64,000 nucleotides of DNA from an uncultured Sphingomonadales bacterium (GCA_903821605.1 CAIJLZ010000004.1:62001-126000), one strand, 5' to 3'. Positions 11,443 to 20,715 are shown, counted from the first letter of the stretch. The notes: generated by a model from the sequence alone, not told the origin. Translations and numbers: made by a program.

Positions 11443-12110
11443 GGCCGCCTCTTTCCCCTGCTCTTGGGTCGGACGTGCTGCGCCACAACGATGCTCGCTT
11501 CGGCACTGGTCACGCTCGGGATCACCGTGAAATCACCTTGCCACGAACGAGAGGCGACTTCCAGTTCATTCCGCGCGTTTTTGCCCTTAGGCAAGATCCA
11601 GATTGTCTCATCCTTGGCCACATGCGCGGCCATGGCCCATAAAGCATCGAGCGGCGCCACCGCGCGGGCGGTGATGACATCGAAACGCAGCGCCGAATCG
11701 AGATTTTCGACCTTGCCACAGATCACGGTCGCATTGGGCAGATCCAATTGTTCGATGACCCGCAACAGAAAATCGACACGCAGCCGACGAGGCTCGACCA
11801 TCGTCACCGCACAGCCCAGAACGGCCAGGACAATACCCGGCAAGCCTGCGCCGCTGCCGATGTCGAGCCAATGACCGCCACTTGCGTCGGAGCCTGCCGC
11901 CTTCAGCAGTTGCGCGGAATCAAGAATATGGCGCGACCAGAAATCCGGTATCGTCGATGCAGAGATCAGATTTTGCTGCGCGCTTGCCTCGATCAACATC
12001 TCACCATAGCGCGTCAGCTGCTCGAATGTTTCACGTGAAACATCCGCGATGGATTTCAGTTCAGCCCGCAGTTCGGATGGCAGCGGCGGCACTTCAAATT
12101 CCGAGGTCAC
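11439..12110 (-). CDS. rsmG: 16S rRNA (guanine-527-N7)-methyltransferase RsmG
   Basis: SAM-dependent methylation of G527 in 16S rRNA. The 223-residue protein has the SAM-binding DIGSGAGLPGIVLAV motif, DFLLRVIEQL and the RAVAPLDALWAM segment. The parS palindrome at 12027-12042 lies within its early coding sequence and encodes part of DVSRETFEQ. Overlaps mnmG and parA by 4 bp each. Confidence 0.95.
   Translation of the reverse strand: MTSEFEVPPLPSELRAELKSIADVSRETFEQLTRYGEMLIEASAQQNLISASTIPDFWSRHILDSAQLLKAAGSDASGGHWLDIGSGAGLPGIVLAVLGCAVTMVEPRRLRVDFLLRVIEQLDLPNATVICGKVENLDSALRFDVITARAVAPLDALWAMAAHVAKDETIWILPKGKNARNELEVASRSWQGDFTVIPSVTSAEASIVVAQHVRPKSRGKRRP
12027..12042. promoter_or_regulatory. 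parS site (perfect 16-bp palindrome)
   Basis: TGTTTCACGTGAAACA matches the canonical bacterial parS 16 of 16. It lies inside rsmG and close to parAB, and about 8.6 kb from the candidate oriC, as expected for a ParB loading site. Confidence 0.93.
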
Positions 12111-13990
12111 GTCGCCTGTCCTTTGCGAATCGCTGCCAATATCGCGGCCAGTGCAGCGGGGGTAATACCGCGAATCTGTGCGGCATCGGCCAGCGTTTGC
12201 GGCCGTGCCGTTTCGAGTCGCTCCAACATCTCATTGCTCAGCCCCGCGATCGCCCGGTAATCGACCCACGCAGGGATCAGCTTTTGACGATCAGCGGCAA
12301 GCTGGCGCAACTCCTGCTGCTGCCGCTCAAGATAAGGCGCATAGCGACCATCCTCAATCAATTCTTCCAGCACATCCTCGCCAGCCGCATCAAATGCGGT
12401 CGTGGAGAGTGCCGGTTGCAGCGCGCGAACCAACGCCACGTCGATGCCAGGAAAGCGCAACCACTCCCAAAGCGTCCGCTTGATCCCATCGCTCGGCCCG
12501 GTGCCAGCCCAACCCGCAGCGACCAAGGCCCGATCAGATAGCGTCTGATCCATCACGTTGCGCGCAGCGTCACGCCGCGCTGTCCGCCCACGCCAGACCT
12601 CGCTGGCGTCGGCATCAGCTAGCCCGACCGCTTCCGCGATCGGGGCAAGCCGCGTCCACGCATTGTCCGACCGCAGCCGCAGGCGATATTCCGCCCGTGC
12701 CGTGAGCATGCGGTACGGTTCCGTCACCCCGTGCAGGGTCAAATCGTCGACCATGACCCCGATATAAGAATCGGCCCGATTGAATTCGATCGGCGCCCGC
12801 CCAAGCGCATGTGCAGCGGCATTGCTACCCGCAACCAGCCCCTGGCTCGCCGCCTCCTCATAGCCTGTCGTGCCATTGACCTGCCCCGCCAGAAACAACC
12901 CGTCTAGTCCGCGATAGGCGAGACGCCGATCAAGCTGGCGCGGATCGACATAATCATATTCCACCGCATAGCCCGGCTGATCAATCCGCACCTGTTCGAG
13001 ACCCGGCAGGGTTCGGATAAACTGGTCCTGCACCGCCACGGGTAATGAGGTGCTGATCCCATTCGGATAGATGCGCCAATCGTCCAGCCCCTCTGGCTCG
13101 AGAAAAATCTGGTGGCCATCGCGATCGCCAAAGCGAAAAATCTTGTCCTCGATCGACGGACAATAGCGCGGTCCCCGGCCCTCAATCGCGCCCGAAAAAA
13201 GTGGCGATTGGTCGAGATTGTCGCGGATGATCTGATGGGTCTTCGTCGTCGTGCGCGTCACAGCACAAAATAGCTGCGGACATGGGCGACTCTTCGTGCG
13301 CAGCGACATCGTCCACGGATCAAGGTCCGATTCTTGCCGCGGCAAGACAGCCCAATTGATCGTCCGCCCATCAAGCCGCGGTGGGGTGCCGGTTTTGAGA
13401 CGACCAAGCGGCATGCCGAGTTGTTCGAACTGTTGGCCGAGCGCATTGGCGGCGCGTTCATGGATGCGCCCGCCCACCACCATGTCTAGGCCGAAATGGA
13501 GCCGGGCCCGCAAGAAGGTTCCCGCGGCCAACACCACCGAGGCGGCCTGCAACTCACGACCATCCGCCAGACGCAAACCAATAATGCACGACTGGTCTGG
13601 CGAGAACAGAAGCCCCGATGCCTCCGCTTGAAGAACTTGCAAGCCATCGGTTGCGGCAACCATCTCTTGGACCGCGGCTCGAAATAATTTTCGATCCGCC
13701 TGGATGCGCGGGCCTTGGACTGCCCGCCCCTTTGACCGGTTGAGCATGCGATAATGAATAGCCGCCCGGTCGGCCGCGCAAGCCATGATGCCCCCGCAGG
13801 CATCAACCTCGCGCACCAAATGGCCTTTGCCCAGGCCGCCAATCGCCGGATTGCAAGACATGGCGCCGATATCGTGCGCGTTCATCGTCACCAAGGCGGT
13901 GCGCGCGCCGATCCGCGCGGCGGCGGTGGCCGCTTCTACGCCGGCATGGCCGCCGCCCACGACGATAACATCGAACCGGTTTTGTTGCAT
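12107..13990 (-). CDS. mnmG: tRNA uridine-5-carboxymethylaminomethyl modification enzyme MnmG (GidA)
   Basis: FAD-dependent partner of MnmE that modifies wobble U34 in several tRNAs. The 627-residue protein begins MQQNRFDVIVVGGGHAGVEAA with a dinucleotide-binding motif, has the GLKTGTPPRLDGRTIN signature and a C-terminal helical domain (RGITPAALAAILAAI). Full length for the family (about 620-630). Separated from mnmE by 65 bp that hold a parS-like site. Confidence 0.97.
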   Translation of the reverse strand: MQQNRFDVIVVGGGHAGVEAATAAARIGARTALVTMNAHDIGAMSCNPAIGGLGKGHLVREVDACGGIMACAADRAAIHYRMLNRSKGRAVQGPRIQADRKLFRAAVQEMVAATDGLQVLQAEASGLLFSPDQSCIIGLRLADGRELQAASVVLAAGTFLRARLHFGLDMVVGGRIHERAANALGQQFEQLGMPLGRLKTGTPPRLDGRTINWAVLPRQESDLDPWTMSLRTKSRPCPQLFCAVTRTTTKTHQIIRDNLDQSPLFSGAIEGRGPRYCPSIEDKIFRFGDRDGHQIFLEPEGLDDWRIYPNGISTSLPVAVQDQFIRTLPGLEQVRIDQPGYAVEYDYVDPRQLDRRLAYRGLDGLFLAGQVNGTTGYEEAASQGLVAGSNAAAHALGRAPIEFNRADSYIGVMVDDLTLHGVTEPYRMLTARAEYRLRLRSDNAWTRLAPIAEAVGLADADASEVWRGRTARRDAARNVMDQTLSDRALVAAGWAGTGPSDGIKRTLWEWLRFPGIDVALVRALQPALSTTAFDAAGEDVLEELIEDGRYAPYLERQQQELRQLAADRQKLIPAWVDYRAIAGLSNEMLERLETARPQTLADAAQIRGITPAALAAILAAIRKGQAT

Positions 13991-14027
13991 TGTCGCGGCC
14001 TATCGCGTCGCGTCGTCGCTGTCAAAA

Positions 14028-14043
14028 TGTTCCACGTGAAACA
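14028..14043. promoter_or_regulatory. Second parS site, one mismatch
   Basis: TGTTCCACGTGAAACA differs from canonical parS at one position (C for T in the left arm). It fills part of the 65-bp gap between mnmE and mnmG, exactly 2001 bp from the perfect site. Confidence 0.82.
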
Positions 14044-14055
14044 ATAGCAGCGATA

Positions 14056-15372
14056 TCACTTGCCGATGCAGAATTGCCCAAATAGCGCGCCGAGCATGTC
14101 TTCGATCCCACTCCGGCCTGTTAGCGTATCGAATGACTGACGGGCAAGACGGCAGCGTTCGGCCAAGAGCAACAGGTCGGTTTCACCGTCATCGGACAGT
14201 GACTGCACCGCCATCGTCAACCAATGACGTTGCCGCCGATTGACTGCCAACTGATCTTCCGCCGGTACCACCTGGCGGGCCTGATCGAGCAACATCGCCC
14301 TGAACACATCCATACCAAGGCCAGACCGCGCAGACATGGCGAGATCGGCGCCCGTCGCCCGCAGCTCGCGACCCGGCTCATCACAGCGCGCATGGACAAT
14401 AAGCCGGTGCGCGTGATCCGGTGCGTCGCTCGGCTCGCCAAGCCACAATAAAATATCCGCCGCCGAGATTTGATCCTGTGCGCGTGCAATGCCCTGTTGT
14501 TCGATCCGCCCCGTCGCATCGCGTAGACCGGCGGTATCGATCAGCACCATCGCATAGCCGCCGAGATCGATCTGCACCTCGATCACATCACGCGTAGTGC
14601 CGGCTTCGGCGTCGACAATTGCCGCCTCTCGGCCAATCAGTGCGTTCAGCAAACTGGATTTACCGGCATTGGGCGGGCCAGCAAGCACTACCCGAATGCC
14701 ATCCGCAAGTGGCTCTGCCGGGGGTTGTGCCAGCAAGGTCGACATGGCGGCCGAAATCGCGGCCATCTGGTGACGCATCTCGCCAGCCAACTGCTCGTCC
14801 GCCTCCCCGACATCATCCTCATCAGAAAAATCAAGCGCTGCTTCGATCTGGGCGGAGACGGCCAGCAACTGCCGTTCCCATTCGCGGACTTGTCGCCCAA
14901 GACCACCTTCCGCCCGCAACAACGCGCTTTTGCGCTGGCGCTCGGTACGCGCGCGTAACAGATCCGCCAGCCCTTCGGCTTCATCAAGATCCATCCGGCC
15001 ATTTTCAAGCGCCCGCCGGGTAAATTCACCGGGTTCGGCCAACCGCAATCCCGCTTGCCGACCCAGCATCCGCAACACGGCATCGACAATGGCGATCGAC
15101 CCATGAACATGAAGCTCGGCAAGATCTTCGCCGGTGGCGGTATGCGGCCCCGGAAACCAAAGGCTTAAACCGTGGTCAAGCAACGTTCCATCATCGGGAT
15201 CACGCAACCGGCTATATCGCGCGATGCGCGGCACATGATGATGATCTGTCACCCGGGCCAGAATGTCGCCCGCAAGCGGACCGCTGATCCGGATCACGCC
15301 AATTCCCGCCGGCGGATTGCCGGAAGAAAGCGCAAAAATCGTTGGGTAATCGCGGTGCGTCACCGAATTCAC
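14056..15372 (-). CDS. mnmE: tRNA modification GTPase MnmE (TrmE)
   Basis: K+-activated GTPase that works with MnmG on tRNA U34. The 438-residue protein has an N-terminal folate-binding-like domain (TIFALSSGNPPAGIGVIRIS, EPGEFTRRALENG), the GTPase P-loop AGPPNAGKSS at 231-240, the DTAGLRD switch II and the invariant C-terminal FCIGK with its catalytic cysteine. The start is a GTG overlapping the DUF6489 stop; another in-frame GTG three codons on (MTHRDY) is an alternative. Confidence 0.95.
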   Translation of the reverse strand: MNSVTHRDYPTIFALSSGNPPAGIGVIRISGPLAGDILARVTDHHHVPRIARYSRLRDPDDGTLLDHGLSLWFPGPHTATGEDLAELHVHGSIAIVDAVLRMLGRQAGLRLAEPGEFTRRALENGRMDLDEAEGLADLLRARTERQRKSALLRAEGGLGRQVREWERQLLAVSAQIEAALDFSDEDDVGEADEQLAGEMRHQMAAISAAMSTLLAQPPAEPLADGIRVVLAGPPNAGKSSLLNALIGREAAIVDAEAGTTRDVIEVQIDLGGYAMVLIDTAGLRDATGRIEQQGIARAQDQISAADILLWLGEPSDAPDHAHRLIVHARCDEPGRELRATGADLAMSARSGLGMDVFRAMLLDQARQVVPAEDQLAVNRRQRHWLTMAVQSLSDDGETDLLLLAERCRLARQSFDTLTGRSGIEDMLGALFGQFCIGK

Positions 15373-15602
15373 GTGTCAGACTTGCCCCTGCCACCCATTA
15401 AATTGGTCCAGCCAGACATCATCTGGTCGCTCATCGGGCCCCAGCTTTTCATCATGTTGACCATGCCATCGGCTGTGCTCATGTCGTCCATCGCCTTTTT
15501 GACCTTGTCGAGATACAGGTCATGCACCGGCTGGAGATCCGGCAAGCCCATGAAGCGCCGTGCCTCTTCCGGTGTGCAATCAACGTTAATCGTGATCTTC
15601 AT
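15369..15602 (-). CDS. DUF6489-like small conserved protein
   Basis: A 77-residue soluble protein starting MKITINVDCTPEEARRFMGL, then PVHDLYLDKVKK and a Met-rich tail (MVNMMKSWGPMSDQMMSGW). I recognise it as a small sphingomonad family (DUF6489) of unknown role. It is the first gene of the mnmE-mnmG-rsmG-parAB run and overlaps mnmE by 4 bp. It diverges from ogt across 64 bp. Confidence 0.8.
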   Translation of the reverse strand: MKITINVDCTPEEARRFMGLPDLQPVHDLYLDKVKKAMDDMSTADGMVNMMKSWGPMSDQMMSGWTNLMGGRGKSDT

Positions 15603-15666
15603 GGCCGCTGTGCTCCCTGCCGATAGATGATAGACGGGATATTATCGGCTTTACGGAGGAAGGTCC

Positions 15667-16158
15667 ATGGACAGGCTTGCGACTTGTGGTTGGAACGCGC
15701 CTTTGGGGCATATACGCATCACATCCGACGGTCATCATGTGCTCAGCCTGACCATTTTTCCCAGCGGTGAAGAAGTGGAGGATGGGCCGCCGCCCGCGGT
15801 TCCGCTGTTGGTCGAAACGGTGACGCAACTGCGCCAATGGTTTGCGGGCGAGCGCCAACAGTTCGATCTACCGCTGCGGCCAAGCAACACAACACGGGGA
15901 CAGGTGTTACGCGACACAATTGCAGCCATTCCTTATGGCGAGACGGCAAGCTACGGACATCTGGCCCGGCTCGCCGGTTCAGGCCCGCGCGCAATCGGAC
16001 AGGCCTGCCGCCGCAATCCGTTGCCCATCATCATTCCCTGTCACCGCGTCATTGCCGCTCATGGCGAGATCGGGCATTATTCAGGGGGTGACGGGGTGGC
16101 CACGAAGGCGTGGCTCCTCAATTTCGAACAGATACAACAACAACGGAACATGCCATGA
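15667..16158 (+). CDS. ogt: Methylated-DNA--protein-cysteine S-methyltransferase
   Basis: Suicide repair of O6-methylguanine by transfer to an active-site cysteine. The 163-residue protein has the IPYGETASYGHLARLAG wing and the PCHRVI active-site motif with the acceptor at C125, then GHYSGG and a C-terminal helix. GGAGGAAGG lies just before the ATG. The stop overlaps the following hydrolase ATG by 4 bp. Confidence 0.94.
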   Translation: MDRLATCGWNAPLGHIRITSDGHHVLSLTIFPSGEEVEDGPPPAVPLLVETVTQLRQWFAGERQQFDLPLRPSNTTRGQVLRDTIAAIPYGETASYGHLARLAGSGPRAIGQACRRNPLPIIIPCHRVIAAHGEIGHYSGGDGVATKAWLLNFEQIQQQRNMP

Positions 16159-16862
16159 CCATGATCAACATCGCGACCTTTGACCATTCAGGCCAGCTTG
16201 ACGCCTATGTCGCCCTGCCCGCTGGCACCCCGAAGGCGGCCATTATCGTGATTCAGGAAATCTTCGGCGTAAACCCCGGCATCCGTCAGAAATGCGATCA
16301 TTGGGCCAAGCTTGGTTATCTCGCCATCGCACCCGATCTCTTTTGGCGGATCAAACCGGGGATCCAACTTGATCCCGATCTGGATGCAGAACTACAGGAA
16401 GGCTTCGGCTATTTTCAGGCCTATGATCCGAATGAGGGTGTGCAAGATATTGAAGCCACGATCCGGGCGATCCGGATGGGGATCGACGGCATCGCCCCGG
16501 TCGCGAAGGTCGGTTGTGTCGGCTACTGTCTCGGTGGCAAGCTCGCTTATATGGCCGCCGCACGGACCGATATTGATGCATCTGTCGGCTATTATGGTGT
16601 GATGATCGATCAGATGTTGAACGAAAGCCATGCGATTGCCCATCCGTTGATGCTGCACATTCCGGGCGCCGATCATTTCGTGCCCGCTGATCAACAAGCC
16701 GCCATTCACGCCGGGCTTGATGACCATCCGAAAGTCGTCTTGCACGACTATCCGGGGCTTGATCACGGCTTTGCCGCAGAGATGGGTAATCGTCGCAATG
16801 AAGCGGGTGCCCAGCTTGCCGATGGGCGGACACGCGATTTTTTTGCTCGTTATCTCGGTTGA
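16155..16862 (+). CDS. Dienelactone hydrolase family protein
   Basis: Alpha/beta hydrolase of 235 residues. It contains EIFGVN near the N-terminus, the nucleophile motif G-Y-C125-L-G-G, and the acid and base in the C-terminal part (PGADHFVPADQQ and GLDHGFA). That is the Cys-Asp-His triad of dienelactone hydrolases, which open lactones in chlorocatechol breakdown; many family members act on other esters. The ATG at 16155 was chosen because it forms an ATGA junction with ogt. No aromatic pathway genes are nearby, so the substrate is unknown. Confidence 0.88.
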   Translation: MTMINIATFDHSGQLDAYVALPAGTPKAAIIVIQEIFGVNPGIRQKCDHWAKLGYLAIAPDLFWRIKPGIQLDPDLDAELQEGFGYFQAYDPNEGVQDIEATIRAIRMGIDGIAPVAKVGCVGYCLGGKLAYMAAARTDIDASVGYYGVMIDQMLNESHAIAHPLMLHIPGADHFVPADQQAAIHAGLDDHPKVVLHDYPGLDHGFAAEMGNRRNEAGAQLADGRTRDFFARYLG

Positions 16863-16886
16863 TTACGCGCTATCGCCCAACAAAAA

Positions 16887-16906
16887 GGGGCCCGAAACCG
16901 GGCCCC
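16887..16906. terminator. Bidirectional terminator between dienelactone hydrolase and terC
   Basis: GGGGCCCG (16887-16894) pairs with CGGGCCCC (16899-16906) around an AAAC loop. AAAAA precedes and TTTA follows, giving U-tracts in both directions for the convergent genes. Confidence 0.82.
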
Positions 16907-16933
16907 TTTACGCGTTTCGAACAATTGATGTGA

Positions 16934-17656
16934 TTACATAATCGCGAGGATATGGGGCTGCACCTCGTGGAACCCCTCCCAGATCATCTTGCCCGCAACA
17001 TAGACGATAACGACCAGACCAACCCAAGCGATCCAGCGATAGCGTTCGATATATTGCGCAATGACATTGGCCGCGATGCCCATGAGCGCGACCGAGAGCA
17101 CCAAGCCAATCATCAAAATGCCGGGATGCTCGCGCGCCGCGCCTGCAACCGCCAGCACATTATCAAGGCTCATGGACACGTCGGCAATAGCAACCGCCCA
17201 AGCAGCAGCGGCAAAGCTCTTGGCCGCCGATACGCCCGAATGTTCATCCCCGCTGATTTCCGGCGAACCCGGCGATTCCGCAGCATGATGAAGATCACGG
17301 TACATTTTCCACGCGACCCAAAGCAGCAATATGCCACCTGCCAGCACGAGACCGACAATGCCGAGTAGCCAACTGACCATCAAAGCAAAGACAATGCGCA
17401 ACACCAAGGCCGCCATGATACCGATCATGATTACCTTTTTGCGCTGGGCCGCAGGAAGACCCGCCGCCAACGCGCCAACGACAATCGCATTGTCACCAGC
17501 CAAGGTAATATCGATCAGCAGCACCTGAATGAACGCGGCGAAGGCAACGGGGGTCCCGATATTGGAAAAATCGTTGACGATATGCGCCCAGATTTCCGCC
17601 GGAGACCCAAGCCCCGACGCCGTCTGGCCCGCGGCCATCACAAATTCACCGATCAT
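16934..17656 (-). CDS. TerC/YjbE-family integral membrane protein
   Basis: Membrane protein of 240 residues (238 or 234 if later starts are used) with about seven hydrophobic segments. It has the two family signatures with acidic residues in the membrane: DITLAGDNAIVVG and DVSMSLDNVLAV. TerC-family proteins are linked to tellurite resistance and to manganese export during protein export; which applies here is unknown. It begins 12 bp after the rho stop, so it may be co-transcribed with rho. Confidence 0.85.
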   Translation of the reverse strand: MIGEFVMAAGQTASGLGSPAEIWAHIVNDFSNIGTPVAFAAFIQVLLIDITLAGDNAIVVGALAAGLPAAQRKKVIMIGIMAALVLRIVFALMVSWLLGIVGLVLAGGILLLWVAWKMYRDLHHAAESPGSPEISGDEHSGVSAAKSFAAAAWAVAIADVSMSLDNVLAVAGAAREHPGILMIGLVLSVALMGIAANVIAQYIERYRWIAWVGLVVIVYVAGKMIWEGFHEVQPHILAIM

Positions 17657-17668
17657 TATCGCTTCGCC

Positions 17669-18925
17669 TTACTGGTTCATCGAGTCGAAGAAATCATCGT
17701 TGGTCTTCGAATCCTTCATCTTGTCGAGCAGGAATTCCATCGCATCGATGGTGCCCATTTGCATGAGAATGCGGCGCAGCACCCACATTTTCGACAGCTT
17801 GCTCTTCTCGACCAGCAGTTCTTCCTTGCGCGTGCCGGACTTGCCGACATCGAGCGCCGGGAAGATCCGCTTATCCGCGACCTTGCGATCAAGCACGATT
17901 TCCGAGTTACCCGTGCCCTTGAATTCTTCAAAGATCACTTCGTCCATGCGGCTGCCGGTGTCGATCAGCGCTGTCGCAATGATGGAGAGCGAGCCGCCTT
18001 CCTCGATATTACGGGCAGCACCGAAGAAGCGCTTCGGGCGCTGCAAGGCATTGGCATCGACACCACCGGTCAAGACCTTGCCCGATGACGGCACGACGGT
18101 GTTGTAGGCACGACCAAGGCGCGTGATCGAGTCGAGCAGGATCACGACATCCTTCTTATGCTCGACCAACCGCTTGGCCTTTTCGATAACCATTTCAGCC
18201 ACCTGCACGTGACGCGAGGCAGGTTCATCGAAGGTCGAGGAAATCACTTCGCCCTTCACTGAACGCTGCATATCGGTCACTTCTTCCGGCCGCTCGTCGA
18301 TCAACAACACGATCAGGAAAACTTCCGGATGATTATCGGTAATCGCCTTGGCGATATTCTGGAGCAATACCGTCTTACCCACACGCGGTGGCGCCACGAT
18401 CAATGCGCGCTGGCCCTTGCCCTGTGGCGAGACGAGATCGATGACGCGCGCTGACTTGTCCTTGACGGTCGGGTCAAGCGTGTCGAGACGCAGCTTCTCA
18501 TCCGGATAGAGCGGCGTCAGGTTATCAAAGTTGACGCGATGGCGTACGACGTCCGGATCATCGAAATTAACGCTGGTGAGGCGTGTGAGGGCAAAATAGC
18601 GTTCGCCATCTTTCGGCCCGCGAATTTCACCTTCAACCGTATCACCAGTCCGCAGGCCATATTTGCGGACCTGGTTTGGTGAGACGTAAATATCGTCGGG
18701 ACCCGCAAGATAATTTGCTTCCGGCGAACGCAGAAAGCCAAAACCGTCAGTCAACACCTCGATCGTGCCGATCCCCATGATCTGCGTGCCATTTTCGGCT
18801 TCGACCTTGAGGATGGCAAACATCAGGTCCTGCTTGCGCATGGTCGATGCGCCTTCAACCCCCAGTTCCTCGGCCATGGAAACCAGTTCAGCGGGGGTTT
18901 TTTTCTTCAAGTCTTGCAAATGCAT
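17669..18925 (-). CDS. rho: Transcription termination factor Rho
   Basis: Hexameric RNA helicase for factor-dependent termination. From the ATG at 18925 the product is 418 residues, the usual length, starting [20 protein letters not shown]. It has the cold-shock RNA-binding segment [20 protein letters not shown], Walker [12 protein letters not shown], and [15 protein letters not shown] (Walker B). An in-frame extension of 30 codons upstream is not conserved-looking and was not used. A structured leader lies at 18966-19009. Confidence 0.96.
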   Translation of the reverse strand: MHLQDLKKKTPAELVSMAEELGVEGASTMRKQDLMFAILKVEAENGTQIMGIGTIEVLTDGFGFLRSPEANYLAGPDDIYVSPNQVRKYGLRTGDTVEGEIRGPKDGERYFALTRLTSVNFDDPDVVRHRVNFDNLTPLYPDEKLRLDTLDPTVKDKSARVIDLVSPQGKGQRALIVAPPRVGKTVLLQNIAKAITDNHPEVFLIVLLIDERPEEVTDMQRSVKGEVISSTFDEPASRHVQVAEMVIEKAKRLVEHKKDVVILLDSITRLGRAYNTVVPSSGKVLTGGVDANALQRPKRFFGAARNIEEGGSLSIIATALIDTGSRMDEVIFEEFKGTGNSEIVLDRKVADKRIFPALDVGKSGTRKEELLVEKSKLSKMWVLRRILMQMGTIDAMEFLLDKMKDSKTNDDFFDSMNQ

Positions 18926-18965
18926 GGGGATACCCGGGATATAAAACAGCGGTTGGGAATGAAAA

Positions 18966-19009
18966 GAAGCGGATGTTACATCAGATGGTGCCTTATCGGC
19001 ACCCGCTTC
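18966..19009 (-). promoter_or_regulatory. Structured leader upstream of rho
   Basis: On the minus strand GAAGCGG and CCGCTTC enclose an inner hairpin GGTGCC-GATAA-GGCACC (18987-19003). The structure ends about 40 nt before the rho ATG. rho leaders are autoregulated in enterobacteria; the same role here is only a guess. Confidence 0.35.
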
Positions 19010-19083
19010 AAGCAACGGGAACGGCAGGACGCCGCCCGGACTTGGCCTGTCCTATGGCGCGCCCGGATTCAAGTCAAGTCGGT

Positions 19084-19533
19084 TCAGAACGGCCTGACAA
19101 TCACCAAAATAACCGCCAAGGCGATGACAATGCCCGGAATCTCGTTCAACAACCGCAAACGGCGCTCGGTCACCGGACGTTGGCCTGCGATAAACTGCTT
19201 GCGTAACCGGGCCAGCCAGCCATGAAAACCACTGAAACCCAAGACAATCGCGAATTTAACGTGGAGCCAAACGCCTTCCCAACCAAGGTTGAACGCCAGC
19301 ATCAAGCCAAAAATCCAGGCAATGATCATGGCGGGGTTGATGATGATACACATCAAACGTCGTTCGCGTTCAATCCACAACGCATCTTCTGGTGAACCCG
19401 GCTGCACCCGGTGGTGATAGACGAAATAGCGCGGCAGCATGAACATGCCGGCCATCCAGAACATCACGAAAATGACATGGCCCGCCTTAACCCAGAGATA
19501 GGCGTCACCGAGATAACCGGTATAATCCGTCAT
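19084..19533 (-). CDS. hemJ: Protoporphyrinogen oxidase HemJ
   Basis: Membrane enzyme of 149 residues that oxidises protoporphyrinogen IX late in heme synthesis. It has four hydrophobic segments and the conserved His19 (AGHVIFVMFW) and Lys93 (LHVKFAIV) of the HemJ family. The start overlaps the hemE stop by 4 bp, giving a heme operon and supporting HemJ over other small membrane proteins. Confidence 0.92.
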   Translation of the reverse strand: MTDYTGYLGDAYLWVKAGHVIFVMFWMAGMFMLPRYFVYHHRVQPGSPEDALWIERERRLMCIIINPAMIIAWIFGLMLAFNLGWEGVWLHVKFAIVLGFSGFHGWLARLRKQFIAGQRPVTERRLRLLNEIPGIVIALAVILVIVRPF

Positions 19534-20564
19534 GATCGACCCGTCCTGACCAGTTTCACCAGTTCTTCGACATGGGCAATCGGGGTGTCCTGTTGGATCC
19601 CGTGGCCAAGATTGAAAATATGCGGCCTATCGGTAAAGGCCAAGCGGATATTCGCGACCGCGGATGACAGTGCCTCTCCCCCGGCAATCAGGGCCAGCGG
19701 ATCGAGATTGCCCTGAACTGGCAGGCCCGGCGGCAATATCTTATCGGCCCAATGCGGATCGACAGTCTCATCAAGTCCAAGCGCATCGACATTGGTACCC
19801 TTGGCATAAGCCGCAAGCTTGCCACCGGCACCCTTTGGAAAGCCAATAATCGGCACCTGCGGATGGCGCGCCCGTAATTGGTCAACGATCGCGCGGTTTG
19901 GCGCAATTACCCATTGTTCAAATTGGGCAGGTGAAAGGCTACCGGCCCAACTGTCAAACAACTGGATGGCATCAACGCCGGCTTTAATCTGGCCATCGAG
20001 ATAATCGACGGTGTGGGCGATGATGGCATCGATCAGTTGTTGAAACAGCTTCGGGTCTTGATAGGCAAGACGGCGTGCTGCGGCTTGTTCCTTGCTGCCT
20101 TGGCCAGCAACCATATAGGTCGCAATTGTCCACGGGCTGCCGGCAAAGCCGAGAAATGTTTTATCATTGGTGAGAGAGGCCTTCACCAGCCGGACCGTTT
20201 CATAAACTGGATCAAGCCGTCCCGGGACCGGAACAAGGCTATCAAGCGTTGCATCGATCATCGTCGGGGCAAGCCGTGGTCCTTCGCCTTGTTCGAACCA
20301 AAGTCGCTGACCCATGGCATAAGGGATAACCAGAATGTCCGAAAACAGGATCACGCCATCGAAATTAAACCGGTGAATGGGCTGCAATGTGACTTCGGCA
20401 GCGGCAGGGCTGTCTTCGACCAGTTCGAGAAACCCGCCTTTTTCTGCTCGTAAGGCGCGATATTCGGGAAGGTAACGCCCTGCCTGGCGCATCAGCCACA
20501 TCGCAGGAATGTCGAGCTTTTTCCCTTGGAGCGTTGCGAGCAATGGTTTGTCGGCGACCATCAT
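19530..20564 (-). CDS. hemE: Uroporphyrinogen decarboxylase
   Basis: Cytoplasmic decarboxylation of uroporphyrinogen III to coproporphyrinogen III. The 344-residue protein has the signature PAMWLMRQAGRYLPEYR near residues 21-37, FSDILVIPYAMGQ, and GSPWTIATYMV. An ATG at codon 2 is an alternative start. hemE flanks the replication origin in Caulobacter and Rickettsia, and here it borders the predicted oriC. Confidence 0.97.
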   Translation of the reverse strand: MMVADKPLLATLQGKKLDIPAMWLMRQAGRYLPEYRALRAEKGGFLELVEDSPAAAEVTLQPIHRFNFDGVILFSDILVIPYAMGQRLWFEQGEGPRLAPTMIDATLDSLVPVPGRLDPVYETVRLVKASLTNDKTFLGFAGSPWTIATYMVAGQGSKEQAAARRLAYQDPKLFQQLIDAIIAHTVDYLDGQIKAGVDAIQLFDSWAGSLSPAQFEQWVIAPNRAIVDQLRARHPQVPIIGFPKGAGGKLAAYAKGTNVDALGLDETVDPHWADKILPPGLPVQGNLDPLALIAGGEALSSAVANIRLAFTDRPHIFNLGHGIQQDTPIAHVEELVKLVRTGRS

Positions 20565-20662
20565 TATTCCAATAGATAAATGTAAGTTTGTAGAAGTATG
20601 TAGGCAGGCTGAGAGTGGGGATTAGGCGATCCGACCGAAAATGCCAACAGTTTGACAGGCCG

Positions 20663-20709
20663 GAGTCATCAGGAGTCAGCGAGAGTCGTTTCTTTTGTCC
20701 CAATGATTC
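20663..20709. repeat. Phased GANTC cluster in the candidate origin
   Basis: GAGTC starts at 20663, 20673 and 20683, and GATTC at 20705. GANTC is the CcrM methylation site of alphaproteobacteria. Three copies are in helical phase. Confidence 0.7.
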
Positions 20710-20715
20710 ACAGTC

